32,107 bases of DNA, taken from the NCBI RefSeq assembly GCF_005405345.1, contig NZ_BJDW01000020.1, positions 1 to 32,107 of the forward strand. The letters are read 5' to 3'. Below, in pieces: positions 23,849 to 31,241 of the stretch. The position numbers were made by a program, and so were the translations under genes. Source of the DNA: Enterococcus viikkiensis (GTDB lineage: Bacteria; Bacillota; Bacilli; Lactobacillales; Enterococcaceae). The notes under the pieces were generated by a model. It was not told the DNA's origin. It worked only from the letters and a program-made list of their open reading frames with translations, and ran no database searches. Positions within the stretch are counted from its first letter, which is position 1. Each line of letters opens with the position of its first letter.

Positions 23849-24580
23849 ATGGATTATTCACTGACTACTCGCTTAGCGGCTGAGTTTTTAGGGACTGCTC
23901 TGTTGGTTATGTTAGGAAACGGTGCGGTTGCTAATGTTGATTTGAAAGGAACAAAAGGTTACGGTAGTGACTGGATGTTGATTGCTGTGGGTTATGGATG
24001 TGGGGTTATGATTCCTGCAATGATGTTTGGTGGTATTAGCGGTAACCACATCAACCCAGCGTTTACGATTGGTTTAGCAGTTAGTGGCATGTTCTCTTGG
24101 TCTGAAGTTCTTCCTTACATCGGCGTTCAAATTATTGGCGCGATGGTAGGTCAATTGATTGTTGTTGCGTGTTACAAACCTTACTACGATCAAACAGAAG
24201 ATACCTTACATGTTTTAGGAACATTTTCTACGATCAACAGTGTAGGTTCTAAATTTAACGGATTCGTGAATGAGTTCTTTGGTTCATTCATTTTATTCTT
24301 AGGGGCTTTAGGAATCACCAAAGCGCCTTTCTTCCAAAATAATTTAGGAACGGCTCACTTAGCGTTAGGTTTCTTAGTATGGACATTGGTTGCTTCCTTT
24401 GGTGGACCAACCGGACCAGGATTAAATCCAGCTCGTGATTTAGGTCCGCGTATTATGCATGCATTATTACCATTGAAACACAAAGGCGATTCACAATGGA
24501 GTTATTCTTGGGTGCCCGTATGTGCGCCAATCTTAGCTTCTATCGTTGCCGTTGCTTTATATAAATTCTTATTTATCTAA
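23849..24580 (+). CDS. glpF: glycerol facilitator / aquaporin family channel GlpF
   Basis: This is a major-intrinsic-protein channel passing glycerol and small uncharged solutes, and in lactic acid bacteria also water, dihydroxyacetone or lactic acid. The 243-aa protein has six membrane segments and both NPA signatures: SGNHINPAFTIG (about residue 70) and GPGLNPARDLGPR (about 190). The Asp after the second NPAR marks the glycerol-facilitator branch. The ATG at 23849 follows AGGAGG. It is monocistronic; no glycerol kinase or oxidase is next to it. Codon use is strongly biased, suggesting high expression. Confidence 0.92.
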   Translation: MDYSLTTRLAAEFLGTALLVMLGNGAVANVDLKGTKGYGSDWMLIAVGYGCGVMIPAMMFGGISGNHINPAFTIGLAVSGMFSWSEVLPYIGVQIIGAMVGQLIVVACYKPYYDQTEDTLHVLGTFSTINSVGSKFNGFVNEFFGSFILFLGALGITKAPFFQNNLGTAHLALGFLVWTLVASFGGPTGPGLNPARDLGPRIMHALLPLKHKGDSQWSYSWVPVCAPILASIVAVALYKFLFI

Positions 24581-24625
24581 GAAAGAATGAGGTAGACGTA
24601 GCTTCTATCTCATTGGCTACTTGTA

Positions 24626-24669
24626 AAACCAGATCGCTGACATCTTATTGTCAGTGACCTGGTTTTTTT
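24626..24669 (+). terminator. glpF terminator
   Basis: AACCAG..CGCTGACA pairs with TGTCAGTG..CTGGTT (one internal mismatch), followed by a T run. Confidence 0.88.
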
Positions 24670-24684
24670 ATTTTTCCATTTTCA

Positions 24685-25032
24685 TTGGTATTCTGCATTG
24701 GCATCCTACTCGCTCTTTTTCCAGATCAATTATCCACGGATCGTAAAACGATTCTCTCTCTTACGCTTCTTTTATACTTGATTGGCTTAATTCTGAGACT
24801 GCGAGTTCTTCAGATGTATGGTTTGAGCGACTTATTGAATGGTCGCCAGCGAGTCCATGCAATCAGACGGTTGTTGGCGATTACTCATCGTATACTCTCC
24901 AAAGAAACGTTGTTAAAATCACCGAACTCGCAGGTTAGTACTCCAGCAACTCCTTCTCTCGGTAGTCTCAATAAAAAACAAAAAACCGTGTTTGGAATAA
25001 ATTCCAAACACGGTTCTCCCAGTATCAAATAA
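24685..25032 (+). other. doubtful 115-codon open frame, possible small membrane protein or remnant
   Basis: The frame from TTG 24685 encodes one good hydrophobic stretch (FCIGILLALF and ILSLTLLLYLIGLILRL) followed by a basic tail, so it is not plainly random. Against it: no ribosome binding site, no ATG, a start just after the glpF terminator, and a 3' third that runs antisense through the terminator and body of the predicted small RNA. It may be what is left of a decayed membrane gene. I see nothing else in 24670-24978. Confidence 0.2.
24975..25016 (-). terminator. terminator of the putative small RNA
   Basis: On the minus strand AACCGTGTTTGGAA/TTCCAAACACGGTT around a TTTA loop, followed by TTTTTTGTTTTTT. 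The T run exists only on this strand, which fixes its direction. Confidence 0.9.
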
Positions 25033-25160
25033 AATTTGATAGAAAGGTTCTTCGTCCACTAAGCTTCTTTCCGACACGCCTGAAATCCGACAGGTGACAT
25101 ACGTCTTGTGCCTCTGGATCGAAGGATCATAAATTACAGATCCGCTCGACTCGTCGCATG
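24979..25160 (-). ncRNA. putative orphan small RNA, about 180 nt
   Basis: A complete transcription unit without a coding frame: a promoter with an extended -10 at 25167-25196, then about 180 bases, then a strong rho-independent terminator. Local stems are visible: GGATC/GATCC (about 25142-25123), CCTG/CAGG (about 25094-25079), ATCAAA/TTTGAT (25040-25024), and the 14-bp terminator stem. It lacks the signatures of SRP RNA, 6S RNA, RNase P RNA, tmRNA and the riboswitch classes that I know, and no gene follows it in sense direction. It lies directly after the stop of the Gfo/Idh/MocA gene. Confidence 0.62.
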
Positions 25161-25166
25161 AGACAC

Positions 25167-25196
25167 ACTATAGCACATCAACAAGGCTTTTACCAA
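25167..25196 (-). promoter_or_regulatory. promoter of the putative small RNA
   Basis: On the minus strand TTGGTA, an 18-base spacer, then TATAGT with the extension TGC. The -35 begins one base after the stop codon of the upstream oxidoreductase gene. Confidence 0.65.
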
Positions 25197-26147
25197 TTAT
25201 TTTTTGTTTTGCTGATAGATCGCTTCAGTGATCGCCACCGTCTGTAGTGTCAACGCCTTTGTTACCACGGGACTTTGTAGCAATCCTTGCTCTAAACACT
25301 CATTGACATGTTCCACTTCAAAAACAAACTCACTCGCTTGCTGACTGTGTAGTTTTTCCGTTTCTCCATCTTCATATTGAACTTCTGCATGGTCTGTCTT
25401 CCAAAAATTCGGTATTACGATCTTACCTTTTTCACCATAAACAATCATTTGTTTCGTTAAATCCAATTCCACCGTTAGAAAAATCGTACCGATTACGCCA
25501 TCAGGAAATCCCAAGGTTACTTGTGCTTGCGCGTCAGATTGTCCTTCTGGAAAATATAAGGTTCCCTGTGCGTTTGGCACAGTATCTAGCAAGTGCTGCA
25601 TGTATTCTAATGGATAGGTCCCCGCTCCTCGTAAAACACCGCCACCAGCACTCAAGTCACGAAACCACGAGATGTGATCGATATTTGGATAAGCAGTGAC
25701 TGAGTCCAGCCAGCGGACTGCTCCGATTTTTCCTTGTCGGATCACTGCTTTTACTTGTTGGGTGATCGGCAAAAACAAGGCCTTTTGCGCTTCCATCAAA
25801 AATAGCTGACGCTCCTCGGCTAAGGCAAAAAGTTCTTCCGCTTGTGCCAAGGTCATCGTAAAGGGTTTTTCTAACAGCACATGCTTATTATTCATTAACG
25901 CCAGCTTAGCCGCTTCATAGTGGCCCTTATTGTAGACCGCAATATATACGATATCTACTTCAGTACTTTGGCACAAGTCTTCATAACTGCCAAACGCATT
26001 AGGGATAGTTAATTCTTCCGCCATTTTTTGCGCTTTCTCCAGGCCGCGAGAGGCGATCGCCGTTACGACCCCGTCTTTGCTTTCTTTCACTCCTGCTACA
26101 AAACGGGGAACGACCTGGGCCGTACTTAAAATACCATAACAAATCAT
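25197..26147 (-). CDS. Gfo/Idh/MocA family oxidoreductase
   Basis: This is an NAD(P)-dependent dehydrogenase of the glucose-fructose oxidoreductase/inositol dehydrogenase family. The N-terminal Rossmann fold starts MICYGILSTAQVVPRFVAGV and contains VVTAIASRGLEKAQ. The signature EKPFTMTLAQAEEL (Lys of the EKP motif near residue 98) follows, and the substrate domain carries WLDSVTAYPNIDHISWFRD and a GGGVLRGAGTYPLEYMQ segment like the G-x-x-D/G-x-G-x-Y/H-P motif. I chose ATG 26147: AGGAGG lies seven bases before it, whereas the longer frame from 26180 reads through that site. The length of 316 aa is normal. Substrate unknown. Confidence 0.9.
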   Translation of the reverse strand: MICYGILSTAQVVPRFVAGVKESKDGVVTAIASRGLEKAQKMAEELTIPNAFGSYEDLCQSTEVDIVYIAVYNKGHYEAAKLALMNNKHVLLEKPFTMTLAQAEELFALAEERQLFLMEAQKALFLPITQQVKAVIRQGKIGAVRWLDSVTAYPNIDHISWFRDLSAGGGVLRGAGTYPLEYMQHLLDTVPNAQGTLYFPEGQSDAQAQVTLGFPDGVIGTIFLTVELDLTKQMIVYGEKGKIVIPNFWKTDHAEVQYEDGETEKLHSQQASEFVFEVEHVNECLEQGLLQSPVVTKALTLQTVAITEAIYQQNKK

Positions 26148-26161
26148 TTCATTTCCTCCTA

Positions 26162-26222
26162 AATAAAAAGCCCTCATCACTTTCTTGATTAGTGAATCAA
26201 TCAGAAACAGTCTGAGGCGCTT
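26162..26222 (-). terminator. terminator of the esterase/VTT gene pair
   Basis: On the minus strand GC(G)CCTCA is answered by TGAGGGC and TTTTTATTT, with a further imperfect TTTCT..GAT/ATCAAGAAA stem inside. It lies between the VTT gene and the Gfo/Idh/MocA gene. Confidence 0.65.
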
Positions 26223-26229
26223 GTTTTAA

Positions 26230-26844
26230 TTAAAATCGTGCCAAGGTCTTGTCTAATACGAAAAGACATACATAACCATACGAAGCCACCGACCATAGTT
26301 TGAAGACCATAATGATCTGAACATATTCTTTGAAAGATAAATCCGTCATCCCAGCTACCAGACAAGTCAAATCATCTGGCAAAAATGGGAAAATAAAGCA
26401 AACGATCAATAATCGCTTAATATCTTGGGTATGGGTTTGTAGAGTGTTCTCAAATTTATCAAAATTTTTCTCTGACAACACCAGCCGGGCAAAACGCGGC
26501 CCGAAGCGTCGAACCAATAAAAATAAACCAATCTCACCAATTACTAAACCGATGTAGCTATATAGAATGCCGGGTATATTCCCGAACATCAACATCCCCA
26601 CAATCGTCGCAAATCCGCCAGGCAAAAAAGGAATGACCGGCTGGATCGCCTGAACGATCACGAAAGCAAAAATAGCAAAGCTGCCAAAGCTCTTAATAAA
26701 ATGCTGCAAATCAGACACAGAGCTGAACATGCCCGAATGACGGATATAAATCAAAATAAAAACAAACGTCGCTAAGCCGATAACCGGCAAGACTTGAATC
26801 ATCTTTTGGTGCCACGACGGTTCATGTTTCGTTTTTTGCTCCAT
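26230..26844 (-). CDS. TVP38/TMEM64 (VTT-domain) family membrane protein, second copy
   Basis: This is a second DedA/VTT-superfamily membrane protein, only distantly similar to the one at 18210. The 204-aa protein has an N-terminal membrane segment, then IQPVIPFLPGGFATIVGMLMFG, YSYIGLVIGEIGLFLLVRRFG, a charged loop (SEKNFDKFENTLQT) and FPFLPDDLTCLVAGMTDLSF, which matches the VTT pattern of re-entrant loops around a polar Asp. The start follows GGAGGGAAAGG. It lies 30 bases after the esterase gene and probably shares its transcript. Family role in lipid movement is known only in outline; cargo unknown. Confidence 0.88.
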   Translation of the reverse strand: MEQKTKHEPSWHQKMIQVLPVIGLATFVFILIYIRHSGMFSSVSDLQHFIKSFGSFAIFAFVIVQAIQPVIPFLPGGFATIVGMLMFGNIPGILYSYIGLVIGEIGLFLLVRRFGPRFARLVLSEKNFDKFENTLQTHTQDIKRLLIVCFIFPFLPDDLTCLVAGMTDLSFKEYVQIIMVFKLWSVASYGYVCLFVLDKTLARF

Positions 26845-26874
26845 CCTTTCCCTCCTAACCGGTTAGTTGAGTTA

Positions 26875-27747
26875 CTATTGATAAAATTCTCCGATCTGAT
26901 CTATATATGGCAATGATTCTCTCAAAGGATATACAACAAAATCGTGCATCATGCCTTCGACGATTTCTAAACGCATCGTGGTCCCCTGACTGCGCTTGAT
27001 TCGTTCCTGCAGTCGCAAAACATCGGGATACAAAATTTCATCCGTTCCCGCCACAACGAATAATTCTCCAAGGTCATCAAAGCTGCCGTAGATCGGCGAA
27101 ACCATCGGATCCGTCAAAGACAATTCCCCCGCGTAATTTTCGCCGGCCTCAGCCAAGAGATCTTTTTCTAATAGTACATCTTTTTCTTGAAGTTCTTGTG
27201 AACGGGGATCACTTAGTGACGCATCCAGCCACGGAGAGGCTAGCGCGATTTTTTTGGGCCGCTTCGGCAAATCAATATTTCTCAGATGCTGCGCTAAACT
27301 CATCGCTAAGCCGCCACCTGCTGAGTCCCCGAATAAACGAAACTCGTCGTCAGGATAAAGGTAAGCCAATTGTTGAAAGGCTTTCTCCGTTAAAGGGACC
27401 GTTTTTTCCGCCGTATTTTCCGGCGCCAAAGGATAATCAAAATAACTTACTTTTAAATTATAACGCTTCACAAAACGTTCTTGTATTTCTTTATGAAAAG
27501 GAGAGGCTTCTAAGGCATAGCCGCCACCATGAAGATAAAACACATGATACTTGGTGGGCTGCGCAGGAAATAACGTAATCAGCTGATGCCCAGCGATCTC
27601 AGCTATTTTTTGCGGAATATCCGTTTGAGAAAGCTGACGACTGATTAAGCGGCGTCGCTTAGGAGGATCCACCATCGTCGCCCCTACTAGTTTTTTCATG
27701 TTGATTACTTTAAAGACATTTTTTACAAATTTTGCTGAATAACGCAT
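26875..27747 (-). CDS. alpha/beta hydrolase, HSL-type esterase/lipase
   Basis: This is a carboxylesterase of the hormone-sensitive-lipase family. The oxyanion-hole motif is YLHGGGYALE (about residue 72 of the chosen form), the nucleophile elbow GDSAGGGLAMS (about 139), the acid Asp in VAGTDEILYPD and the His in EGMMHDFV near the end. The length is about 290 aa. The start at 27747 (MRYSAKF) follows AAGGAGATGGCG; the ATG at 27771 has no site before it. No signal peptide, so cytoplasmic. It is the first gene of a pair with the second VTT protein. A TTGCAT/GTAAAT promoter candidate lies near 27846-27874 on the minus strand. Confidence 0.9.
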   Translation of the reverse strand: MRYSAKFVKNVFKVINMKKLVGATMVDPPKRRRLISRQLSQTDIPQKIAEIAGHQLITLFPAQPTKYHVFYLHGGGYALEASPFHKEIQERFVKRYNLKVSYFDYPLAPENTAEKTVPLTEKAFQQLAYLYPDDEFRLFGDSAGGGLAMSLAQHLRNIDLPKRPKKIALASPWLDASLSDPRSQELQEKDVLLEKDLLAEAGENYAGELSLTDPMVSPIYGSFDDLGELFVVAGTDEILYPDVLRLQERIKRSQGTTMRLEIVEGMMHDFVVYPLRESLPYIDQIGEFYQ

Positions 27748-27980
27748 CGCCATCTCCTTGTGCACGTTCATCTCAAATTGGGTGCTGAAAAACCAAGTTT
27801 ATTTTTTTATTCCGAATTCTTCCATTAAATAGAGTTTACAGGAATTTACCCATTTTTTCATTTTTTATGCAACGGTTCTTCCAAATCCTCCTTGCAAAAA
27901 AATCCAAAAAACCGTACTAATAATTGCAGTAGCGAGGACTGATTTTATTATGATCTTAACTAAACGAACACACCTTTTCA

Positions 27981-27989
27981 TGCTACAAT
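27981..27989 (+). promoter_or_regulatory. extended -10 of the acyltransferase promoter
   Basis: TGCTACAAT lies about 55 bases before the coding region; the -35 is poor. The remaining bases 27748-27980 are AT-rich intergenic sequence between divergent genes with nothing else I can name. Confidence 0.5.
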
Positions 27990-28042
27990 AGACAGGTGAA
28001 TCATCGTAGTCTGCTTCTTAAGCATAACGGAATCTGAAGGAG

Positions 28043-29038
28043 GTGTCCACAATCACAAAACCAAATCGTGAATATCTGTATGACAATATTCGCGGCATTT
28101 TGATTCTACTTGTCGTCTTAGGACACGCCCTGGAATACTTTCGTTTAGATAACAAGGTGGGTGAATTTATGTATGTTTTCATCTATCTGTTTCATATGCC
28201 GGTATTTATTTTTATTTCCGGCTACTTCTCGAAAAATTTAGCTAAAGGCCGAGCCACCGCAGTCGAGACTTTCCTCGTACCGTACTTGCTCTTGAATTTA
28301 GTCCTGTCCCTCATCATGTTGGCGATTGGAAAAATCGATGAATTTATGATTCTGAGTCCAGGTTGGACCCTTTGGTACTTATATTGTATGTTTATCTGGC
28401 GTTTACTACTACCAGACCTAGTGAAAGTTCGGCGAATCTTAATTATAAGTTTCATTATTGGTATTTTTTCCGGTTTTCTAAGCGAGTTTGGGACATACAT
28501 GGCGATGGCACGAACCTTAGGCTTCTTGCCTTATTTTTTAGCCGGTTATTTTATGGATCGGACGTTGCTGGAAAAAATTCACCGTTTACGTTGGCGTAAA
28601 TTTTTCAGTATCGGAATTATTTTAGCCGGATTGGGAATTGCTTATTTTTGGGTCCAGACAGATTTACCAGCCGAGATCTTGTGGCGGGATCGTTCCTTCT
28701 TATTATTCAAATTGCCGTTGTATCAAAACATTTTAAATAGTGTTCTTTTGTACTTGGTGGGCTTCGCCTTTGTTTTTGTCTTTATTAGTTTGGCAGCGCC
28801 TAAACCGCACTTCTTTACTTCGTGGGGCCAAAAAACGCTGGCGATCTACTTACTGCATGTGTATTTAGTCGCTCCTTTAGTGCAACTAACCCAAGCTGTA
28901 AACAATCCCCTGCTACATCTGATATTATTAGTCGCCGGGACTTTCTTGATCTTGTATCTATTGTCTCGACCAAAAGTCACACTGACCTTGCAAAAAACAC
29001 TCTCTCGAATTTTACATTTTATTATGCCAAATGGCTGA
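28043..29038 (+). CDS. acyltransferase 3 family membrane protein
   Basis: This is a polytopic membrane O-acyltransferase, of the kind that acetylates cell-surface polysaccharides. The N-terminus reads REYLYDNIRGILILLVVLGH, with the conserved R and GH (His near residue 27) typical of the family, followed by about ten membrane segments over 331 aa, including FHMPVFIFISGYF and the late KTLAIYLLHVYLVAP. The frame's first start codon is GTG 28043, but that GTG is itself part of the perfect AAGGAGGTG site. The correctly spaced codon, at 28052, is ATC. So the real start is uncertain. It is monocistronic with its own terminator. Confidence 0.85.
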   Translation: MSTITKPNREYLYDNIRGILILLVVLGHALEYFRLDNKVGEFMYVFIYLFHMPVFIFISGYFSKNLAKGRATAVETFLVPYLLLNLVLSLIMLAIGKIDEFMILSPGWTLWYLYCMFIWRLLLPDLVKVRRILIISFIIGIFSGFLSEFGTYMAMARTLGFLPYFLAGYFMDRTLLEKIHRLRWRKFFSIGIILAGLGIAYFWVQTDLPAEILWRDRSFLLFKLPLYQNILNSVLLYLVGFAFVFVFISLAAPKPHFFTSWGQKTLAIYLLHVYLVAPLVQLTQAVNNPLLHLILLVAGTFLILYLLSRPKVTLTLQKTLSRILHFIMPNG

Positions 29039-29068
29039 GACTACTTGTCCCAGCCATTTTTCTTTTTA
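29029..29068 (+). terminator. acyltransferase terminator
   Basis: AAATGGCTG/CAGCCATTT around a 13-base loop, followed by TTCTTTTT. It overlaps the stop codon. Confidence 0.85.
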
Positions 29069-29079
29069 TTCAAACTGTT

Positions 29080-30267
29080 TTAGTCAAAACTACTTTCAGT
29101 TAAACAAGCTATATAGATTGCTTTAACCGCCGCTTCATCCAACGGGACAAAAGCATCGGTTTTGATCGTGCTGTGCGCCACCGCTTGCTTCGCCATCTCA
29201 TCAAATTTTTCTTCTTCGATACCAACTTCTGGCAAGGTCATAGGAATCCCGCAAGCCTTGAAATAGTCGTATAATTTTTGAATCCCCATGCGGGCCGCCA
29301 TCATTGGAACACGTTCCTCCACGCCCCAGACGTTCCAAGCAAAGCTGGCAAACTTATCCACTGTTTCATCATTCAAGGCATATTCCATCCAACGAGGCGT
29401 CAAAATCGCTAAGCCGACGCCATGGGTGATATCATAAAAGGCACTCAATTCATGCTCCATCGGATGACACGACCAAGCGCCGGGTTTACCATTACCAGTC
29501 AAGCCGTTCAACGCTAACGTGCTAGCCCACATCAAGTTCGCCCGGGCATCGTAATCTTCAGGATATTTCAAAGCGATCGGACAATTTTTAATGACCGAAC
29601 GCATTAAACCTTCAGAAACAGAATCTTGAACGTCGGTTCCTTCTGTCCGTTTGAAATAATTTTCAATCAAATGACTCATAATATCTGCTGAGCCCGCCGC
29701 TGTTTGATACTGATTAACACTGAATGTATTTTGCGGATCTAAGAAAGAAACTTTTGGCAACATTGCTTTACTACCGGTACCTAGCTTTTGATGAGTGGCA
29801 AGGTTTGAGATCACGGCTCCGCTGTTCATTTCACTCCCGGTCGCCGCTAAAGTCAAAATCGTCACTAACGGCAACGCGCCGCCTGTATATTTCCGACGTT
29901 GCAACACAAGATCCCACGCATCGCCGTCAAATTTTGTCGCCGCTGCAACTACTTTGGCACAATCAATCGTTGACCCGCCGCCGACAGCAAGGACCACATC
30001 GACCTTTTCTTTACGACAAATTTCTGCCCCGCGGCGAACCGTTTCCACTCGTGGGTTTGGCTCGACACCGGCTAATTCAAAGACTTCGTTGCCGTTGTCT
30101 TTTAGTTGCTCCATTACTTTATCGTACAAGCCAATTTTTTTGATACTGCCGCCACCATAGACGATTAAAACCTTTTTCCCAAATTGATTCAAGACTTCTG
30201 GTAATTCTGTTAAGCGGTCTTTTCCAAAACGAATATCCGTCGTTACATGAAAATCAAAATTCTCCAT
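29080..30267 (-). CDS. iron-containing alcohol dehydrogenase (butanol dehydrogenase type)
   Basis: This is a group III, metal-dependent alcohol dehydrogenase of the BdhA/YqhD kind, reducing aldehydes to alcohols with NAD(P)H. Cofactor motif GGGSIKK and GGGSTIDCAK (about residues 38 and 96) are present. Metal ligands are visible as SADIMSHLIENYF (Asp, His) and HPMEHELSAFYDITHGVGLAI (two His). The length is 395 aa. The start at 30267 (MENFDFHV) follows GAGGAGG; the longer frame from 30285 overlaps this site. The 63 bases upstream hold a promoter candidate, so it may be transcribed apart from the upstream hydrolase. Confidence 0.93.
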   Translation of the reverse strand: MENFDFHVTTDIRFGKDRLTELPEVLNQFGKKVLIVYGGGSIKKIGLYDKVMEQLKDNGNEVFELAGVEPNPRVETVRRGAEICRKEKVDVVLAVGGGSTIDCAKVVAAATKFDGDAWDLVLQRRKYTGGALPLVTILTLAATGSEMNSGAVISNLATHQKLGTGSKAMLPKVSFLDPQNTFSVNQYQTAAGSADIMSHLIENYFKRTEGTDVQDSVSEGLMRSVIKNCPIALKYPEDYDARANLMWASTLALNGLTGNGKPGAWSCHPMEHELSAFYDITHGVGLAILTPRWMEYALNDETVDKFASFAWNVWGVEERVPMMAARMGIQKLYDYFKACGIPMTLPEVGIEEEKFDEMAKQAVAHSTIKTDAFVPLDEAAVKAIYIACLTESSFD

Positions 30268-30283
30268 TGCTATTTTCCTCCTC

Positions 30284-30313
30284 AATTTACTCTATCTATT
30301 TATCATAAGTCAA
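30284..30313 (-). promoter_or_regulatory. candidate promoter of the alcohol dehydrogenase gene
   Basis: On the minus strand TTGACT, 18 bases, then TAAATT; an alternative is TTTCAT, 17 bases, TATGAT slightly upstream. Confidence 0.38.
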
Positions 30314-30330
30314 AGTTTTTCAGAATGAAA

Positions 30331-31083
30331 CTAACTTCCCTTTTCTCTACTAAAATTGCTCACAAAAAAATCCGTGATCTGATCCATCGTCGTAACCTTT
30401 ACAAAGTGCCGCTCTTGTGCACTGATGAAGGTCATATTAGCTTGCGGATTGGCCTGAATAAATTCTGCCGTATGTGCATAAGGAATTTTTTCATCCTCTG
30501 TTCCATGCCAGAAAAATAATGGGCGACCAGCCACTTTTTTCGGTGCTAACGATAAATCATACTCGTTAAGCCACGAAGTCAACTGTCTATAATCCGGAGG
30601 TAAATAAAAACCTAGCTCACTGGCATGTTGTTTGATTCGTTCCCGATATTTGATCGGTGCCGGCGAACCCATCACACACGCAGCCACATCAATCTCCGGA
30701 TGTTGCGTCAGCAGCATGCACGTCGTGATCCCCCCCATTGAGATACCGCCGACTCCAATTTTGCCCATCACCAAGCCAAGATTTTCAAAATAATCTACCA
30801 AGAAACCAAACTCATAGAGATTCGTTTGGATACTGTCCCAAAAAGTCAACGAAGGAATCTCCGAAGTTTTTGTTTTACGCTCCCCATGATTCGCTGCATC
30901 CGGCAATAACACGCGAAAATTCTGCGCGGCTAATTTCCGACCTTGAGTCAGCACCAACTCTTTGGACGTCTGCCAGCCATGATAATAAATAATCAATGGC
31001 AACGGCTCATAAACTTTGTCCTCTGCGACAACTTCCAGTAAGGGAATATTGCCAATCAAACGCTTCCGAATTTTTATTTTCAT
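30331..31083 (-). CDS. alpha/beta hydrolase, prolyl-oligopeptidase-like
   Basis: This is a cytoplasmic serine hydrolase. It has the oxyanion region IIYYHGWQTSKE near residue 30, the nucleophile elbow GVGGISMGGITT (about residue 108), the Asp in FFWHGTEDEKIPY and the His in SAQERHFVKV. The set resembles YitV/BD-FAE-type hydrolases that deacylate small esters. Length is 250 aa. Two tandem ATGs occur; the second (31083) is six bases from GGGAGG and is preferred. An extended -10, TGCTAGAAT, lies at 31125-31133 on the minus strand. No known substrate. Confidence 0.88.
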   Translation of the reverse strand: MKIKIRKRLIGNIPLLEVVAEDKVYEPLPLIIYYHGWQTSKELVLTQGRKLAAQNFRVLLPDAANHGERKTKTSEIPSLTFWDSIQTNLYEFGFLVDYFENLGLVMGKIGVGGISMGGITTCMLLTQHPEIDVAACVMGSPAPIKYRERIKQHASELGFYLPPDYRQLTSWLNEYDLSLAPKKVAGRPLFFWHGTEDEKIPYAHTAEFIQANPQANMTFISAQERHFVKVTTMDQITDFFVSNFSREKGS

Positions 31084-31124
31084 CATCAACCTCCCAATAA
31101 AATACAGCATAACCAATCATCCCT

Positions 31125-31133
31125 ATTCTAGCA
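31125..31133 (-). promoter_or_regulatory. extended -10 of the hydrolase promoter
   Basis: On the minus strand TGCTAGAAT, about 40 bases before the start codon. The same TGCTAGAAT block serves as -10 for ruvA. Confidence 0.5.
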
Positions 31134-31183
31134 TGAAAGCCCGATTTAAATCTTTGATGAGCAAAATCTAGATAAAGGGCCAT

Positions 31184-31223
31184 AAAAAAGCATTAAGGAC
31201 CTGAAAAGGCCTTAATGCTTTTT
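31184..31223 (-). terminator. terminator of the LPXTG surface protein gene
   Basis: AAAAAGCATTAAGG/CCTTAATGCTTTTT with a short inner CCT/AGG pairing, flanked by A and T runs and so usable on both strands. Confidence 0.88.
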
Positions 31224-31241
31224 AAGAGTAACTGAATCAGA

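Noticed and set aside
24979-25160. 6S, SRP, RNase P, tmRNA or tracrRNA identity for the small RNA
   Set aside because: Ends are not complementary as in 6S; the SRP tetraloop domain, RNase P core and tmRNA tag/acceptor are absent; no CRISPR repeat or cas gene lies nearby.
27748-27771. Esterase start at ATG 27771
   Set aside because: No ribosome binding site upstream; AAGGAG lies inside this extension and serves the ATG at 27747.
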